DNA from: Listeria_A hofi
GTDB taxonomy: Bacteria; Bacillota; Bacilli; Lactobacillales; Listeriaceae
DNA: 64,000 nt
Assembly (NCBI RefSeq): GCF_963575615.1
Contig: NZ_CAUYTL010000001.1
Span: 62,001-126,000, forward strand
Reading direction: 5' to 3'
Below, piece after piece: positions 8,212-17,044 of this stretch. The notes beneath the pieces are model-generated. The model saw only the letters and a program-made list of their open reading frames with translations, was not told the DNA's origin and did not search any database. Both the position numbers and the translations under genes were made by a program. Within the stretch, counting starts at the first letter, position 1. Every line of letters starts with the position of its first letter.

Positions 8212-8617
8212 TCCTGATAATAGCGTTTTGTAAGCCATGTTCTGTACTTCTGTGATTACAGGGTCACACAAAAGTGGTAATCATCTATCTGCACATAACG
8301 GTGAAGCTATGTACCTCGTCCCTCGTTGTTATTCCTTGGGAAAAGTGCCCCTACCAATATTTGGGTTTCTCGCTCGTGGGGTTTACCTCGTTCCACTTCC
8401 ACCATTTCTGATGAAACTTCGTCACTGTGGCACTTTCAAGGTTCGAACACCATATCCGAAGACTTAGGTGCGTCACCTGCCGTCAAACCGGTAAACGGAA
8501 TGCCCTGGCTTATTGTTTGACCAGGCACGATCACTACGGGCAATTTCAGCACCGTGCGAGCATGGACTTTCCTCTGTTTTCATAGGGAAAACAGCAATTA
8601 CCCAAACGCTATCTCAA
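8212..8617 (-). ncRNA. rnpB: RNase P RNA (type B)
   Basis: The catalytic RNA of tRNA 5' maturation. The conserved 5' core GAGGAAAGTCCATGCTCGC, the block AAAGTGCCACAGTGACG, the block TAAACCCCACGAGCGAGAAA and the 3' segment AACATGGCTTACA are all in order at the right spacing for the Bacillus-type RNA of about 400 nt. Ends are placed by alignment from memory with B. subtilis rnpB and could be off by several bases. Short reading frames across it on either strand are not genes. Its location after gpsB is the same as in Bacillus and Listeria. Confidence 0.96.
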
Positions 8618-8619
8618 TC

Positions 8620-8648
8620 ATTCTAACACGTTTATTGATTGTCGTCTA
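8620..8648 (-). promoter_or_regulatory. rnpB promoter inside the 3' end of gpsB
   Basis: TAGACG (8643-8648) and TAGAAT (8620-8625), on the minus strand, are 17 bases apart and end a few bases before the rnpB 5' end. The -35 box lies in the last codons of gpsB. Confidence 0.6.
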
Positions 8649-8964
8649 GCTTATTTCCAAAAACATGTTTTTCTAAGTTACTCAAGCGTTTTAGGATATC
8701 AAAATTTGTTGTACCAGCAGGTTGTGAATTTTGTTGAAAACTAGGTGCTACTACCGCTTTTGGTGCATCCTCTAATTCCGAACGAAGGCGCAAATTCTCT
8801 TGTTGTAGAGCCTCAATTTCTTGTGAAAAAGTACTGTAATCATTAATCACTTTATCTAGAAATTCATCGACATCTTCCGGATTATAGCCACGAAGACCTG
8901 TTTTAAATTCTTTTTCTAAAATCTCTTTGCCAGTTAAATTATATTCAAATTGTTCAGAAGCCAT
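8632..8964 (-). CDS. gpsB: Cell-cycle protein GpsB
   Basis: A DivIVA-like adaptor linking the division machinery with class A penicillin-binding proteins; 110 residues. The N-terminal membrane-binding segment contains TGKEILEKEFKTGLRGYNPEDVDEFL (given here as the family description, residues about 11-36). A coiled coil follows at about 38-65, then a linker and a C-terminal trimerisation helix (about 85-105). In Listeria GpsB acts on PBP A1, whose gene ponA is nearby. A candidate minus-strand promoter TTTAGC/TATAGA with 17-base spacing lies in the 130 bases upstream. Confidence 0.96.
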   Translation of the reverse strand: MASEQFEYNLTGKEILEKEFKTGLRGYNPEDVDEFLDKVINDYSTFSQEIEALQQENLRLRSELEDAPKAVVAPSFQQNSQPAGTTNFDILKRLSNLEKHVFGNKLDDNQ

Positions 8965-9095
8965 TTAACTTCACCTCTATATCTAGTTTCTATATGCTAA
9001 CGCCACCAAATGCTAAATTCACGTTACATAACTCCATTTTTTCAAAGTTCTGCTCATTTGTCAATTTATAATCCTTCATTTTCAAAAAAAGACAC

Positions 9096-9644
9096 TTAAA
9101 AATCAGCATTTAGCGATTCTACAACTTCCTGCAACTCGTAAAAATCAATTAATAAAATCGGATAATCTCCACTCTCAGCATAAGCCTTTGCCTTTTCATA
9201 AAAAAACTTAGGCGCACCCTCCCGCTCCGTATCATAAACAAGCAGCGCTCCGTCCGTATGATCCAACACAAACTGATCCTTCAACTGAAACTGACTCGGA
9301 TTCTCATACTCCCGCTTAGTCACAGCCGCTATGTAATTCGCTGTTCCAACAACCTCATTGTACCATAGTTGATTGCCCTCATTCCAATTACTTTCTTGAT
9401 TCAAAAACGGCGTCAAAACTGCTAATTTCAAAGCATACTGCTCTTTATTCAACTCAGCAACAACCTCGCCTGCCCAGAGCTCCACGCCCATTTGCCCCGA
9501 AATAATCACCCACTCTAAACCATCGTCCATTAATCCCAGCAACCTACGCTTTATCGCCTCTTTAATAAATACCGCTTCCGGCGCATCTCGCTTAAAAATA
9601 CCCAATTCAAAATTCTTATATCCTGAAACAAAAACCGACTTCAT
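9096..9644 (-). CDS. ypsA: YpsA-family SLOG-domain protein (DUF1273)
   Basis: A 182-residue protein of the YpsA family. It has a Rossmann-like nucleotide-ligand-binding fold with glycine motif ISGQMGVELWAGE near residues 48-60 and the N-terminal VSGYKNFELG. YpsA has been connected with cell division in B. subtilis and S. aureus; the biochemical role is unknown. It overlaps the upstream yppE by 4 bases, so the two are co-translated. The neighbour gpsB is also a division gene. Confidence 0.85.
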   Translation of the reverse strand: MKSVFVSGYKNFELGIFKRDAPEAVFIKEAIKRRLLGLMDDGLEWVIISGQMGVELWAGEVVAELNKEQYALKLAVLTPFLNQESNWNEGNQLWYNEVVGTANYIAAVTKREYENPSQFQLKDQFVLDHTDGALLVYDTEREGAPKFFYEKAKAYAESGDYPILLIDFYELQEVVESLNADF

Positions 9645-9991
9645 AACGCCTTCTCCAAAACTCGCTTCAACGTATACTCCACCGACTGATAATGATCATT
9701 GAAATGTTTGTAAAACGACTTTCCATTAAATGCACTGACTGCAATCATTTGAATATTGTCAGCCACCTGCTCTAATTGCGCCTGCCCAAGATATGTCGGA
9801 CGCGCCGTATTCACCCACGGAATAACAAGTGCCAACCACTGATCAGATGTTTCCTTCACTGCATCAACAAACGGCTTCATGTCCTTATAAAAATCAAATG
9901 TTTGTTGCTCCGCACGATTGGCCAAATAAAGCTCCCAAATAGCCTCATTATGTTCTAACATATTTATTGTTAAATCTTTTATCTCACTCAT
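9641..9991 (-). CDS. yppE: YppE-like protein (DUF1798)
   Basis: A small helical protein of 116 residues, of unknown function, beginning MSEIKDLTINMLEHNEAIWE. I start at the ATG at 9989-9991 because GAAGGAATGAG precedes it at the right distance. A longer reading is possible but would extend into the intergenic region. Conserved neighbour of ypsA in Bacillus and Listeria. No motif that would define a reaction is visible. Confidence 0.8.
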   Translation of the reverse strand: MSEIKDLTINMLEHNEAIWELYLANRAEQQTFDFYKDMKPFVDAVKETSDQWLALVIPWVNTARPTYLGQAQLEQVADNIQMIAVSAFNGKSFYKHFNDHYQSVEYTLKRVLEKAL

Positions 9992-10312
9992 ATAAAACTC
10001 ATTCCTTCTATATAAAAGTATGAGGATAGCATAACATATTTTATGGCAATAGCCCATTTTTCTAATGAGGGATGTATTAAAAATTACGGTAAAACATCTA
10101 AAACAAAAAAAATATTAACCTTTTTCAAAACAAAGGAATCCAATGCGAAGGTACGTTCTGTCTTGCTTTTCGCTATCTCCTCAAATTTTAAGAAAACACT
10201 TCTAGGCAGATTTCCCCTATCATTTTCATTTATATTTGTTATAATAGGTTGTAGTCCAAATTAAGAATGGCTAGTTATGCCGTTCTATCGATTCAAAAGA
10301 GGTGAAATACGG
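9992..10312. other. Divergent intergenic region yppE / recU
   Basis: An AT-rich 320-base gap. The only convincing element is a -10 box TATAAT (10240-10245) on the plus strand, without a good -35, about 70 bases before recU. An open frame at 10043-10264 has no ribosome site and no recognisable family, so I do not call it. Nothing else is seen. Confidence 0.5.
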
Positions 10313-10915
10313 ATGGCCATACGATATCCTAATGGAAAAAAGTATCAGCCGAATACACCTGCTTCCTCCAATGCACAAAAAAAGACGGTCTCTTACGGAA
10401 AGCGTGGCATGTCACTTGAACAAGATCTAAACGACACGAATGCTTACTATCTAACTCATGGGCTAGCTGTGATTCATAAGAAACCCACCCCTGTGCAGAT
10501 TGTTGGTGTTGACTACCCAAAAAGAAGTAGTGCAAAAATCAAGGAAGCCTACTTTAAAACACCATCCACCACGGACTATAATGGTGTTTACCAAGGAAAG
10601 TATATCGACTTTGAAGCAAAAGAGACTAAAAATACGAGCTCTTTTCCTCTTAGTAACTTTCATCAGCATCAATTAACTCATATGGAAAGCGTCCTAAAAC
10701 AAGGCGGTATCGTTTTTGTTATCATTGCTTTTCAAACACTTGGTGAGGTTTACTTTATGCCTTTCGAATGTTTTCAGCCATTTTGGCAACGAATGCTCGA
10801 TGGTGGAAGAAAATCAGTAACCCATCAAGAATTAAAGCACGTTGCAGACCAAATTCCTTATGGTCTAAATCCGAGGTTAGACTATCTACAGATTATTAAA
10901 AAGCATTATTTTTAA
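10313..10915 (+). CDS. recU: Holliday junction resolvase RecU
   Basis: A homodimeric nuclease cleaving Holliday junctions in recombination and chromosome segregation; 200 residues. The nuclease core is visible: TTDYNGVY (D88) and DFEAKET (E101, K103), with RGMSLEQDLN upstream (about 32-40). The start is the ATG at 10313, which gives the family's MAIRYPNGK beginning and has AGAGGTG upstream; a longer frame begins at 10277. It is followed after 38 bases by ponA, the usual recU-ponA operon. Confidence 0.95.
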   Translation: MAIRYPNGKKYQPNTPASSNAQKKTVSYGKRGMSLEQDLNDTNAYYLTHGLAVIHKKPTPVQIVGVDYPKRSSAKIKEAYFKTPSTTDYNGVYQGKYIDFEAKETKNTSSFPLSNFHQHQLTHMESVLKQGGIVFVIIAFQTLGEVYFMPFECFQPFWQRMLDGGRKSVTHQELKHVADQIPYGLNPRLDYLQIIKKHYF

Positions 10916-10953
10916 AACAGTCGTCCCTCAACATTAAAGGAGAGAAATTTTCT

Positions 10954-13551
10954 ATGGCAGATAAACCGCAGACAAGATCTCAGTACCGCAATAGCCAAAT
11001 AAAGCAACCTGAGACAAGCAAACCAAAAGGGAAAGGAAAACTTATCACTGGAAATATTTTTAAAGTGATATTCTTTACTGCACTCTTTCTCGCATTTGCA
11101 GGCATTGCCGGTGGTGCAAGCGCATTTTATTCGTATGCAAAAGAAGCGCCAAAACTGACAGATTCCAAATTGCGTGACCCTCTTTCATCAAAGATTTTAG
11201 ATAAGAATGGAGATGTCTACGCAGAAATCGGTAAAGAACGCCGGGAATATATTGAGTATAAAGATATCCCAAAACAGCTAGAAAACGCAGTCTTATCAAC
11301 GGAGGATTCCCGCTTTTATGAGCATAATGGAATGGACCCAATACGACTTGCAAGTGCAGCAGTAGGTAATATCACTGGTGGCTTTGGTTCCCAAGGTGCT
11401 AGTACGTTAACACAGCAAATCATTAAAATGTCCTACCTAGATTACACAAACAAAACACTAGACCGTAAAGCACAAGAAGCGTGGATGGCTATCCAACTTG
11501 AACAAAAATATAGCAAACATGAATTGCTAGAAATCTATATCAATAAAGTATATTTATCCGACGGTATCCATGGTATGGAAACAGCCGCCGAGCATTATTA
11601 TGGTAAAAAACTAAAAGATTTGAATTTAGCACAAACAGCTTTAATCGCTGGTATGCCACAAAGCCCTAACCGTTTTAATCCGTTTGAGAATCCGGATTTA
11701 GCGAAAAAGCGCCGCGATATTGTCTTAACATTAATGTATAACAACGATAAAATTTCAAAGTCAGAAATGGAAGCCACTCAGGCAATTCCTATTACAGACG
11801 GCTTAGTAGATGAAGCTACGCGTAAACAAAAAACATATGCTTATGATACGTATGTTGATCAAGTTATTGATGAGATTGGTGATAAATACAACCCGTTTAC
11901 AGACGGCTTAACAATCTACACCGCACTTGATCCAGATGCCCAAAAATATACAGAAAAAATGTTAAACACGAATGAAGTTATTAACTATCCTGATGCGAAA
12001 TTCCAAGCTGGTGTTGTTGTCATGGATACAGAAACTGGTCGTGTGCAAGCTCTTGGTGGCGGACGTGATACTAGCAAAAAGAAAGTATCGCGCGGACTTA
12101 ATCGTGCGACCGATATTAAACGTCAACCAGGTTCTACAATGAAACCAATCTTAGGTTACGCACCAGCTATTGAGTACTTAGACTGGTCAACTGCTCATAT
12201 TTTAGATGATGCCCCGTATCAATATGCCAGTGGACAAGAATTGCGAAACTATGATTCTGGCTACCTTGGAGAAATGTCGATGCGTCGTGCACTCTATTTA
12301 TCCCGTAACGTCCCTGCCGTGAAAGCCTCAAAAGAAGTTGGCTATGATCGTGCACGTGACTTTGCGAATAACCTTGGTTTAAATTATAAAGAAGTTTACG
12401 AATCAACAGTAATCGGTAGTGGTGAAGCTTCCCCTATTCAAATGGCTGGTGCTTATGCAACATTCGGTAATGGTGGTGTCTACAATAAACCACATACTGT
12501 TACTAAGATTCTTCTTTCCGATGGCGAAACAGAAGTCAATATGGAACCTGAATCCGTTGTTGCAATGAAAGCTTCAACAGCCTACATGATTAGCGACATG
12601 CTAAAAGACGTTCTGACACAAGGTACCGGTACACGGGCAAATGTCCCTGGCTGGAATATTGCCGGTAAAACTGGTACAACAAACTACGATGAAAACATCC
12701 GTATCCAAAATGGCATTCCAAGTGACGGTACACCCGATTCATGGTTTGTTGGTTATTCGCCTCGATACACTGTATCGATATGGACCGGCTATGACGAACC
12801 AAATAAGAATTACCTATCACCAAGCGAGACACGTATTGCAGCCTATATGTTTAAAGCAACAATGGAGCATCTCGTTTCTGGCGAGAAAAACCCCGATTTC
12901 AAAAAACCTAGCAACGTCAATGAGATTCCGGTTATCATTGGTACCAATCCAATTGTACGTGCAGCATCCGGTGCTAGCGGTGGAAACATCTCTTATGAGC
13001 TATTCTTAGATGGAACTACCCCATCACGATCAGCTGCTGAGAAGAAAAAAGATACGAAAACAGATGACGAAAAAGCCGCAGAGGAAGCTGCTAAAAAAGC
13101 TGCACAAGAAAAAGAAAAGAAAGAAAAAGAGAAGTCTGAATCTGAAAGACTGAAAAAACAACAAGAAGAAGCCGAAAAACAAGCCGCAGAAGCTGAAGCA
13201 CAGAGAACAGCATTGCAAGCACCTGCTGGTTTAAATGGCTCTTACAACGCAGCTAGCAAAACCATTTCCGCTAGTTGGGCATCCAATGGTCCTGGTGTCA
13301 CATACGATGTTAGCGTTAATGGTCAAACCCAGAATTATGCTACAACTTCGATTAGTGTAAGTGGTGGCTCACCTGGTTCTAGCGTCGTCATCATGGTTGT
13401 TCCAGTAAAAGATGGTAAACGAGGGTCACCAGCAACAACTACAGTTGCTATTCCTGCTGACCCAACACCGCCTGACACATCCACTAATGATGATACTAAT
13501 GCGAACAATACACCAAACAATGACACAACGACACCACCTCCCGCTAATTAA
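10954..13551 (+). CDS. ponA: Class A penicillin-binding protein 1A (transglycosylase/transpeptidase)
   Basis: A bifunctional cell-wall synthase, 865 residues. A basic cytoplasmic tail is followed by a membrane segment (about 34-59). The GT51 domain has catalytic E117 in STEDSRFYEHNG and the QGASTLTQQ motif (147-155). The transpeptidase has S394 in STMK, SRN at 450-452 and KTG at 572-574. After it come an Ala/Glu/Lys-rich charged segment (about 685-745), a fibronectin-III-like domain (about 748-835) and a Thr/Asn/Pro tail. The tail is long for the family and probably spans the wall. Ribosome site AAGGAG precedes the ATG. Known partner of GpsB in Listeria (PBP A1). Confidence 0.96.
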   Translation: MADKPQTRSQYRNSQIKQPETSKPKGKGKLITGNIFKVIFFTALFLAFAGIAGGASAFYSYAKEAPKLTDSKLRDPLSSKILDKNGDVYAEIGKERREYIEYKDIPKQLENAVLSTEDSRFYEHNGMDPIRLASAAVGNITGGFGSQGASTLTQQIIKMSYLDYTNKTLDRKAQEAWMAIQLEQKYSKHELLEIYINKVYLSDGIHGMETAAEHYYGKKLKDLNLAQTALIAGMPQSPNRFNPFENPDLAKKRRDIVLTLMYNNDKISKSEMEATQAIPITDGLVDEATRKQKTYAYDTYVDQVIDEIGDKYNPFTDGLTIYTALDPDAQKYTEKMLNTNEVINYPDAKFQAGVVVMDTETGRVQALGGGRDTSKKKVSRGLNRATDIKRQPGSTMKPILGYAPAIEYLDWSTAHILDDAPYQYASGQELRNYDSGYLGEMSMRRALYLSRNVPAVKASKEVGYDRARDFANNLGLNYKEVYESTVIGSGEASPIQMAGAYATFGNGGVYNKPHTVTKILLSDGETEVNMEPESVVAMKASTAYMISDMLKDVLTQGTGTRANVPGWNIAGKTGTTNYDENIRIQNGIPSDGTPDSWFVGYSPRYTVSIWTGYDEPNKNYLSPSETRIAAYMFKATMEHLVSGEKNPDFKKPSNVNEIPVIIGTNPIVRAASGASGGNISYELFLDGTTPSRSAAEKKKDTKTDDEKAAEEAAKKAAQEKEKKEKEKSESERLKKQQEEAEKQAAEAEAQRTALQAPAGLNGSYNAASKTISASWASNGPGVTYDVSVNGQTQNYATTSISVSGGSPGSSVVIMVVPVKDGKRGSPATTTVAIPADPTPPDTSTNDDTNANNTPNNDTTTPPPAN

Positions 13552-13560
13552 AATTGGAGG

Positions 13561-13594
13561 AAAGCCACTTCTGCTTTTGCAGGGTGGCTTTTTG
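13561..13594 (+). terminator. ponA terminator
   Basis: Arms AAAGCCAC and GTGGCTTT enclose a second pairing CTGC/GCAG, followed by a T-run. It lies 10 bases past the ponA stop. Confidence 0.85.
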
Positions 13595-13599
13595 CTATC

Positions 13600-13630
13600 A
13601 AAAAAAACGCATCTCAAGTTGAAATGCGTT
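13600..13630 (-). terminator. Terminator of the dnaD-nth-ypoC operon
   Basis: On the minus strand ACGCAT pairs with ATGCGT with inner TCAA/TTGA, then runs into seven or more T. It is placed just after the ypoC stop and back to back with the ponA terminator. Confidence 0.8.
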
Positions 13631-13632
13631 CT

Positions 13633-14124
13633 CTAGATTCCTTTAAGCACTAGCTTCCTTTGTTCTTGTACCAATTCATTTAATTGTTTAAATGCGGGAT
13701 AACCGTCTGATTTCTCCATAATAAAATGGAGACGTTCCTCTAAATTCATTGGCACAAGTTCCAGTGTTTTCATATGTTTATCAAGCTCATCTAGCTGTAC
13801 AGGCCTCCTATTGCTCCAAAAAAGCATCGATAGGTAAATACCTAATCCATCACGAATAATCGACGAATCAGGCGTCTCTCTCAATTTAAAGGAGGCATCC
13901 AGCTCTTGCACAACATTTCTCCACTGCTTTGCCAATCGTCGACAAGCTTGCTCTGGGTTTGTATGCCACGGCATCTCACCACGGCCTCGTGTATAAAAAA
14001 GTTGTTCCTGCCAAAAAGGCAATCCTGTAACAAAAATCGATCCCTCATCTATTTCTTCTGTCGCCACATGAGGTGTTCTAAACAAAGGGTGCACCAATTC
14101 TTTCGCATATTGAAAATCAGCCAT
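13633..14124 (-). CDS. ypoC: YpoC-like protein of the dnaD-nth operon
   Basis: A 163-residue protein of unknown function that follows nth in Bacillus and Listeria. No catalytic motif is seen; the sequence is rich in aromatic and charged residues, mostly helical. I start at the ATG (14122-14124) with GAGAGG upstream; it overlaps the nth stop by 8 bases, so translation is coupled. The terminator at 13600 closes the operon. Confidence 0.8.
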   Translation of the reverse strand: MADFQYAKELVHPLFRTPHVATEEIDEGSIFVTGLPFWQEQLFYTRGRGEMPWHTNPEQACRRLAKQWRNVVQELDASFKLRETPDSSIIRDGLGIYLSMLFWSNRRPVQLDELDKHMKTLELVPMNLEERLHFIMEKSDGYPAFKQLNELVQEQRKLVLKGI

Positions 14125-14776
14125 CAAAACCTCTCGCTTTCGCTTGTTTTTTACCTTCTCGACAAAGGTATAAGAGTGGACATGTAGAACATTCTGGTTT
14201 TTTTGCTTTACAGTGGTAGCGCCCGAAGAAAATCAAATCATGGTGTGCGTCCGACCACATTTCTTTTGGTAGCTTTCGCATTAACGTCTTCTCAACTTCG
14301 ATTACAGAGTCCTTCCAACGACAAATTCCCAAACGTTTAGAAACTCGCTCTACATGCGTATCAACAGCAATTGCCGGAACTCCAAATCCAACAGAAAGCA
14401 CAACATTCGCAGTCTTTCTACCGACGCCAGGAAGACTTTCCAACTCCGCATGAGTTCGTGGTACTTCACCATCAAATTCCACCATAATTTTATGAGATAG
14501 TGCCTGAATATTTTTCGCTTTGTTGCGATACAAGCCTATGGAACGAATATCATTTTCGAGCTCTTCCACCGGCACACTAGTGTAGTCTTTCGGTTCGTGA
14601 TATTTCTCAAAAAGCGATGCTGTAACACGATTCACTAAAATATCTGTACACTGCGCAGAAAGGACGACGGCAACTAGTAATTCAAATGTATTCTTATGCT
14701 CAAGCTCACAGTGGGCGGCAGGAAACATCTCTGCCATTGTCTTGATGCACATCACAGTTTCTTTATTTGTTAACAT
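14117..14776 (-). CDS. nth: Endonuclease III (DNA glycosylase/AP lyase)
   Basis: A base-excision repair enzyme for oxidised pyrimidines; 219 residues. The helix-hairpin-helix LPGVGRKTANVV carries catalytic K121 and is followed by D139 (VDTHVERV). The iron-sulfur cluster ligands C189, C196, C199 and C205 have the correct spacing. The gene starts 4 bases after dnaD ends and overlaps ypoC. Confidence 0.97.
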   Translation of the reverse strand: MLTNKETVMCIKTMAEMFPAAHCELEHKNTFELLVAVVLSAQCTDILVNRVTASLFEKYHEPKDYTSVPVEELENDIRSIGLYRNKAKNIQALSHKIMVEFDGEVPRTHAELESLPGVGRKTANVVLSVGFGVPAIAVDTHVERVSKRLGICRWKDSVIEVEKTLMRKLPKEMWSDAHHDLIFFGRYHCKAKKPECSTCPLLYLCREGKKQAKARGFDG

Positions 14777-14780
14777 GTGT

Positions 14781-15506
14781 TCACCCTTTTCTCTTGTCTA
14801 GCCAATCATAAAGTGGAATCGAATTCTCACTTTTCCTCACTCTCGTCACATTGCTTTTATCTGGCGCATTGCTCGCTACTTGTTCATGAAAAGCTGCAGA
14901 TGCCGCTCGTGCCTGCTCTGGTGTTTTAATATTTTTCCGATTCCAGTTAAGTAAAATTCGATCCATATAGCGAAAACTTAATTTTTGGGAAAGAACAGCT
15001 TCTTTTAAAGCCTCACGAATCAACTCTGGGCTATTAAAATCCTGATCAATCCAAGCAGATAACATTTCGGCTTCCATCGGGGATAGCGGTCGTCCGAATT
15101 CCTGCTCAAATTGTGAATACAAACTCATTTGTTCTATCTCTTGGAATACGACATTTTGCTCTTGATACATATTCTCGAAAAAAATCATTAACTTCTCCAA
15201 AAGCGGATCTAACGTATAGCTTTCTGTAAAAACCTGTTCCCCTTCGTTCACTTGCTTAATCGATATAAAGCGCTTATTCACTAATGCTTGAATAATGCGA
15301 AAAGCCTTTTCTGTACTAAGCGTTGTTCGTTCAGCAATTTCTTCCATCGATGGAAAATAGATTCCTTTTTCAAGAAACGAATGTAATTGTATAATAATGA
15401 CAAATTCTTGCTCATCCATTCCAATTTTGGCGTAATTCTCCACTAATACTTGTGATAGCGTCACATTACCCGCGTTTAACCATTTTTGCATTATTTTATT
15501 GTCCAT
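14781..15506 (-). CDS. dnaD: DNA replication initiation protein DnaD
   Basis: Helps DnaA/DnaB load the helicase at oriC and at stalled forks. An N-terminal winged-helix domain (about 1-100) is followed by a DnaB/DnaD C-terminal domain with the YxxxI-type ending YMDRILLNWNRKN. I start at MDNKIMQKWL (15504-15506), 7 bases after GAGGTG; a second ATG directly upstream (15507-15509) is too close to the ribosome site. The product is about 241 residues. A TATAAT at 15526-15531 lies just ahead, giving a very short leader. Confidence 0.93.
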   Translation of the reverse strand: MDNKIMQKWLNAGNVTLSQVLVENYAKIGMDEQEFVIIIQLHSFLEKGIYFPSMEEIAERTTLSTEKAFRIIQALVNKRFISIKQVNEGEQVFTESYTLDPLLEKLMIFFENMYQEQNVVFQEIEQMSLYSQFEQEFGRPLSPMEAEMLSAWIDQDFNSPELIREALKEAVLSQKLSFRYMDRILLNWNRKNIKTPEQARAASAAFHEQVASNAPDKSNVTRVRKSENSIPLYDWLDKRKG

Positions 15507-15626
15507 CATGAAACACCTCATTAAAATTATACCACGAAAAACAATAGAAACGTGATGAAAAAACTTTTTTGGGTGATTTTTTGTTTTTTAGTCTACAGAG
15601 AAATAATTTTCAAGTATTTTTGGGAG

Positions 15627-15677
15627 AAAAACAGCCAGTAACCGCACAAAATAATCTTGTACTGTTACTGGCTGTTT
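15627..15677 (-). terminator. asnS terminator
   Basis: A 13-bp stem with arms AAACAGCCAGTAAC and GTTACTGGCTGTTT is followed by T on the minus strand. The plus strand also ends in T, so it could work both ways. Confidence 0.85.
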
Positions 15678-15740
15678 GCATTTTTTACTGATTGAGAGAT
15701 TTTTTATCCAAGATGCTCGATATTTTTACATGCCTATCCA

Positions 15741-17033
15741 TTATGGGTACAATCTGTTCAGCAGTCTTGGGAATGGTATCGTTTCACGTACATGCTCGGT
15801 TCCTGAAATCCAAGCAACCGTTCTTTCCAAACCTAAACCAAAACCAGAGTGTGGCACCGAACCGTAACGAGCTAAATCTAAATACCAACTATAAGCTTCT
15901 AAATCTAAGTCAAATTCTTTCATACGTGCCTCTAAAATCGCTAACTCGTGAATACGCTCTGATCCACCGATAATTTCGCCGTATCCTTCAGGTGCGATCA
16001 AATCGGCACATAGCACGACCTCACTATTGTTCGGATCTTCTGGCATATAAAATGGCTTGATAGCTTTCGGATAATGTGTAATGAAAACCGGCTTTTCAAA
16101 ATTATCCGCAATAGCCGTCTCGTGTGGTGCCCCAAAATCGTCGCCCCATTCGATATCTTCAAAGCCCAATTTCTTAAGTAGTGTAATTGCCTCTGTATAC
16201 GTAATACGTGGGAACGGCGCAACCATTTTTTCTAAATGAGAAATATCTCGGCCTAAGCGGTCTAATTCTAGACGGCAATTCTTAAGCACTGCTGAAACAA
16301 GAAATGCTACATAATCTTCTTGCACTTTCAAACTATCCTCTAATTTGTAAAAAGCCATTTCAGGTTCAATCATCCAGAATTCAATTAAATGACGGCGTGT
16401 TTTTGATTTCTCAGCACGGAAAGTTGGCCCAAATGAAAATACTTTTCCAAATGCCATCGCTGCGGCTTCCATGTATAATTGACCACTTTGAGATAAGAAG
16501 GCATCCTCTTCGAAATATTTCGTATGGAATAACTCAGTTGTTCCTTCTGGTGCACTTCCTGTCAAAATTGGTGGATCAATTTTTAAGAACCCTTCCTTGT
16601 TAAAAAATTCGTATGTCGCGCGAATAATCTCGTTACGAATTTTCATAATCGCATGCTGACGGTTAGAACGCAACCATAAGTGACGATGGTCCATCAAAAA
16701 TTCTGTACCATGTTCTTTTGGTGTAATTGGGTAATCCACAGACTCACTAATTACTTCAATCCCCGTTACCGCCATTTCATAACCAAATGGAGAGCGCGCA
16801 TCTTCGTGAATCGTCCCAGTTATATAAAGACTCGTTTCCTGCGACATCCCTTTAGCTGTATGAAAAAGCTCTTCACCGACCTCTTCTTTCACAACAACAC
16901 CTTGCATAAATCCAGTTCCATCACGTAATTGCAGGAAAGCAATTTTACCACTAGAACGCTTGTTGCTGAGCCAGCCTCCAATTTTCACTTCTTTATTCAC
17001 ATAATTTCCAGCTTGATTAATCGTAATTTGCAT
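15741..17033 (-). CDS. asnS: Asparaginyl-tRNA synthetase
   Basis: A class IIb aminoacyl-tRNA synthetase charging tRNA-Asn; 430 residues. The N-terminal OB-fold anticodon domain (about 1-105) begins VKIGGWLSNKRSSGK. Class II motif 2 appears as FRAEKSKTRRHLIEF and motif 3 as GFGLGLERTVAWISG near the C terminus. It begins 11 bases after aspB on the same strand; no T-box leader was seen between them. Confidence 0.97.
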   Translation of the reverse strand: MQITINQAGNYVNKEVKIGGWLSNKRSSGKIAFLQLRDGTGFMQGVVVKEEVGEELFHTAKGMSQETSLYITGTIHEDARSPFGYEMAVTGIEVISESVDYPITPKEHGTEFLMDHRHLWLRSNRQHAIMKIRNEIIRATYEFFNKEGFLKIDPPILTGSAPEGTTELFHTKYFEEDAFLSQSGQLYMEAAAMAFGKVFSFGPTFRAEKSKTRRHLIEFWMIEPEMAFYKLEDSLKVQEDYVAFLVSAVLKNCRLELDRLGRDISHLEKMVAPFPRITYTEAITLLKKLGFEDIEWGDDFGAPHETAIADNFEKPVFITHYPKAIKPFYMPEDPNNSEVVLCADLIAPEGYGEIIGGSERIHELAILEARMKEFDLDLEAYSWYLDLARYGSVPHSGFGLGLERTVAWISGTEHVRETIPFPRLLNRLYP

Positions 17034-17044
17034 GTTTACACTCC

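Noticed and set aside
8237..8520. Two overlapping plus-strand reading frames
   Set aside because: They lie on the opposite strand of RNase P RNA, have no family resemblance and exist only because the RNA gene lacks stops.
10043..10264. 73-codon plus-strand frame before recU
   Set aside because: No ribosome site, Lys/Phe-rich composition from AT-rich DNA, no recognisable family, and it overlaps the recU promoter region.
13030..13218. Phe/Leu/Ser-rich minus-strand frame inside ponA
   Set aside because: Antisense image of the Lys/Glu-rich segment of PBP1A; no start signals.
17034..17044. T-box or other amino-acid leader for asnS, and for the aromatic operon at 56867-56950
   Set aside because: The aspB-asnS gap is only 11 bases, and the aroC leader shows neither a specifier loop nor the conserved antiterminator sequence.
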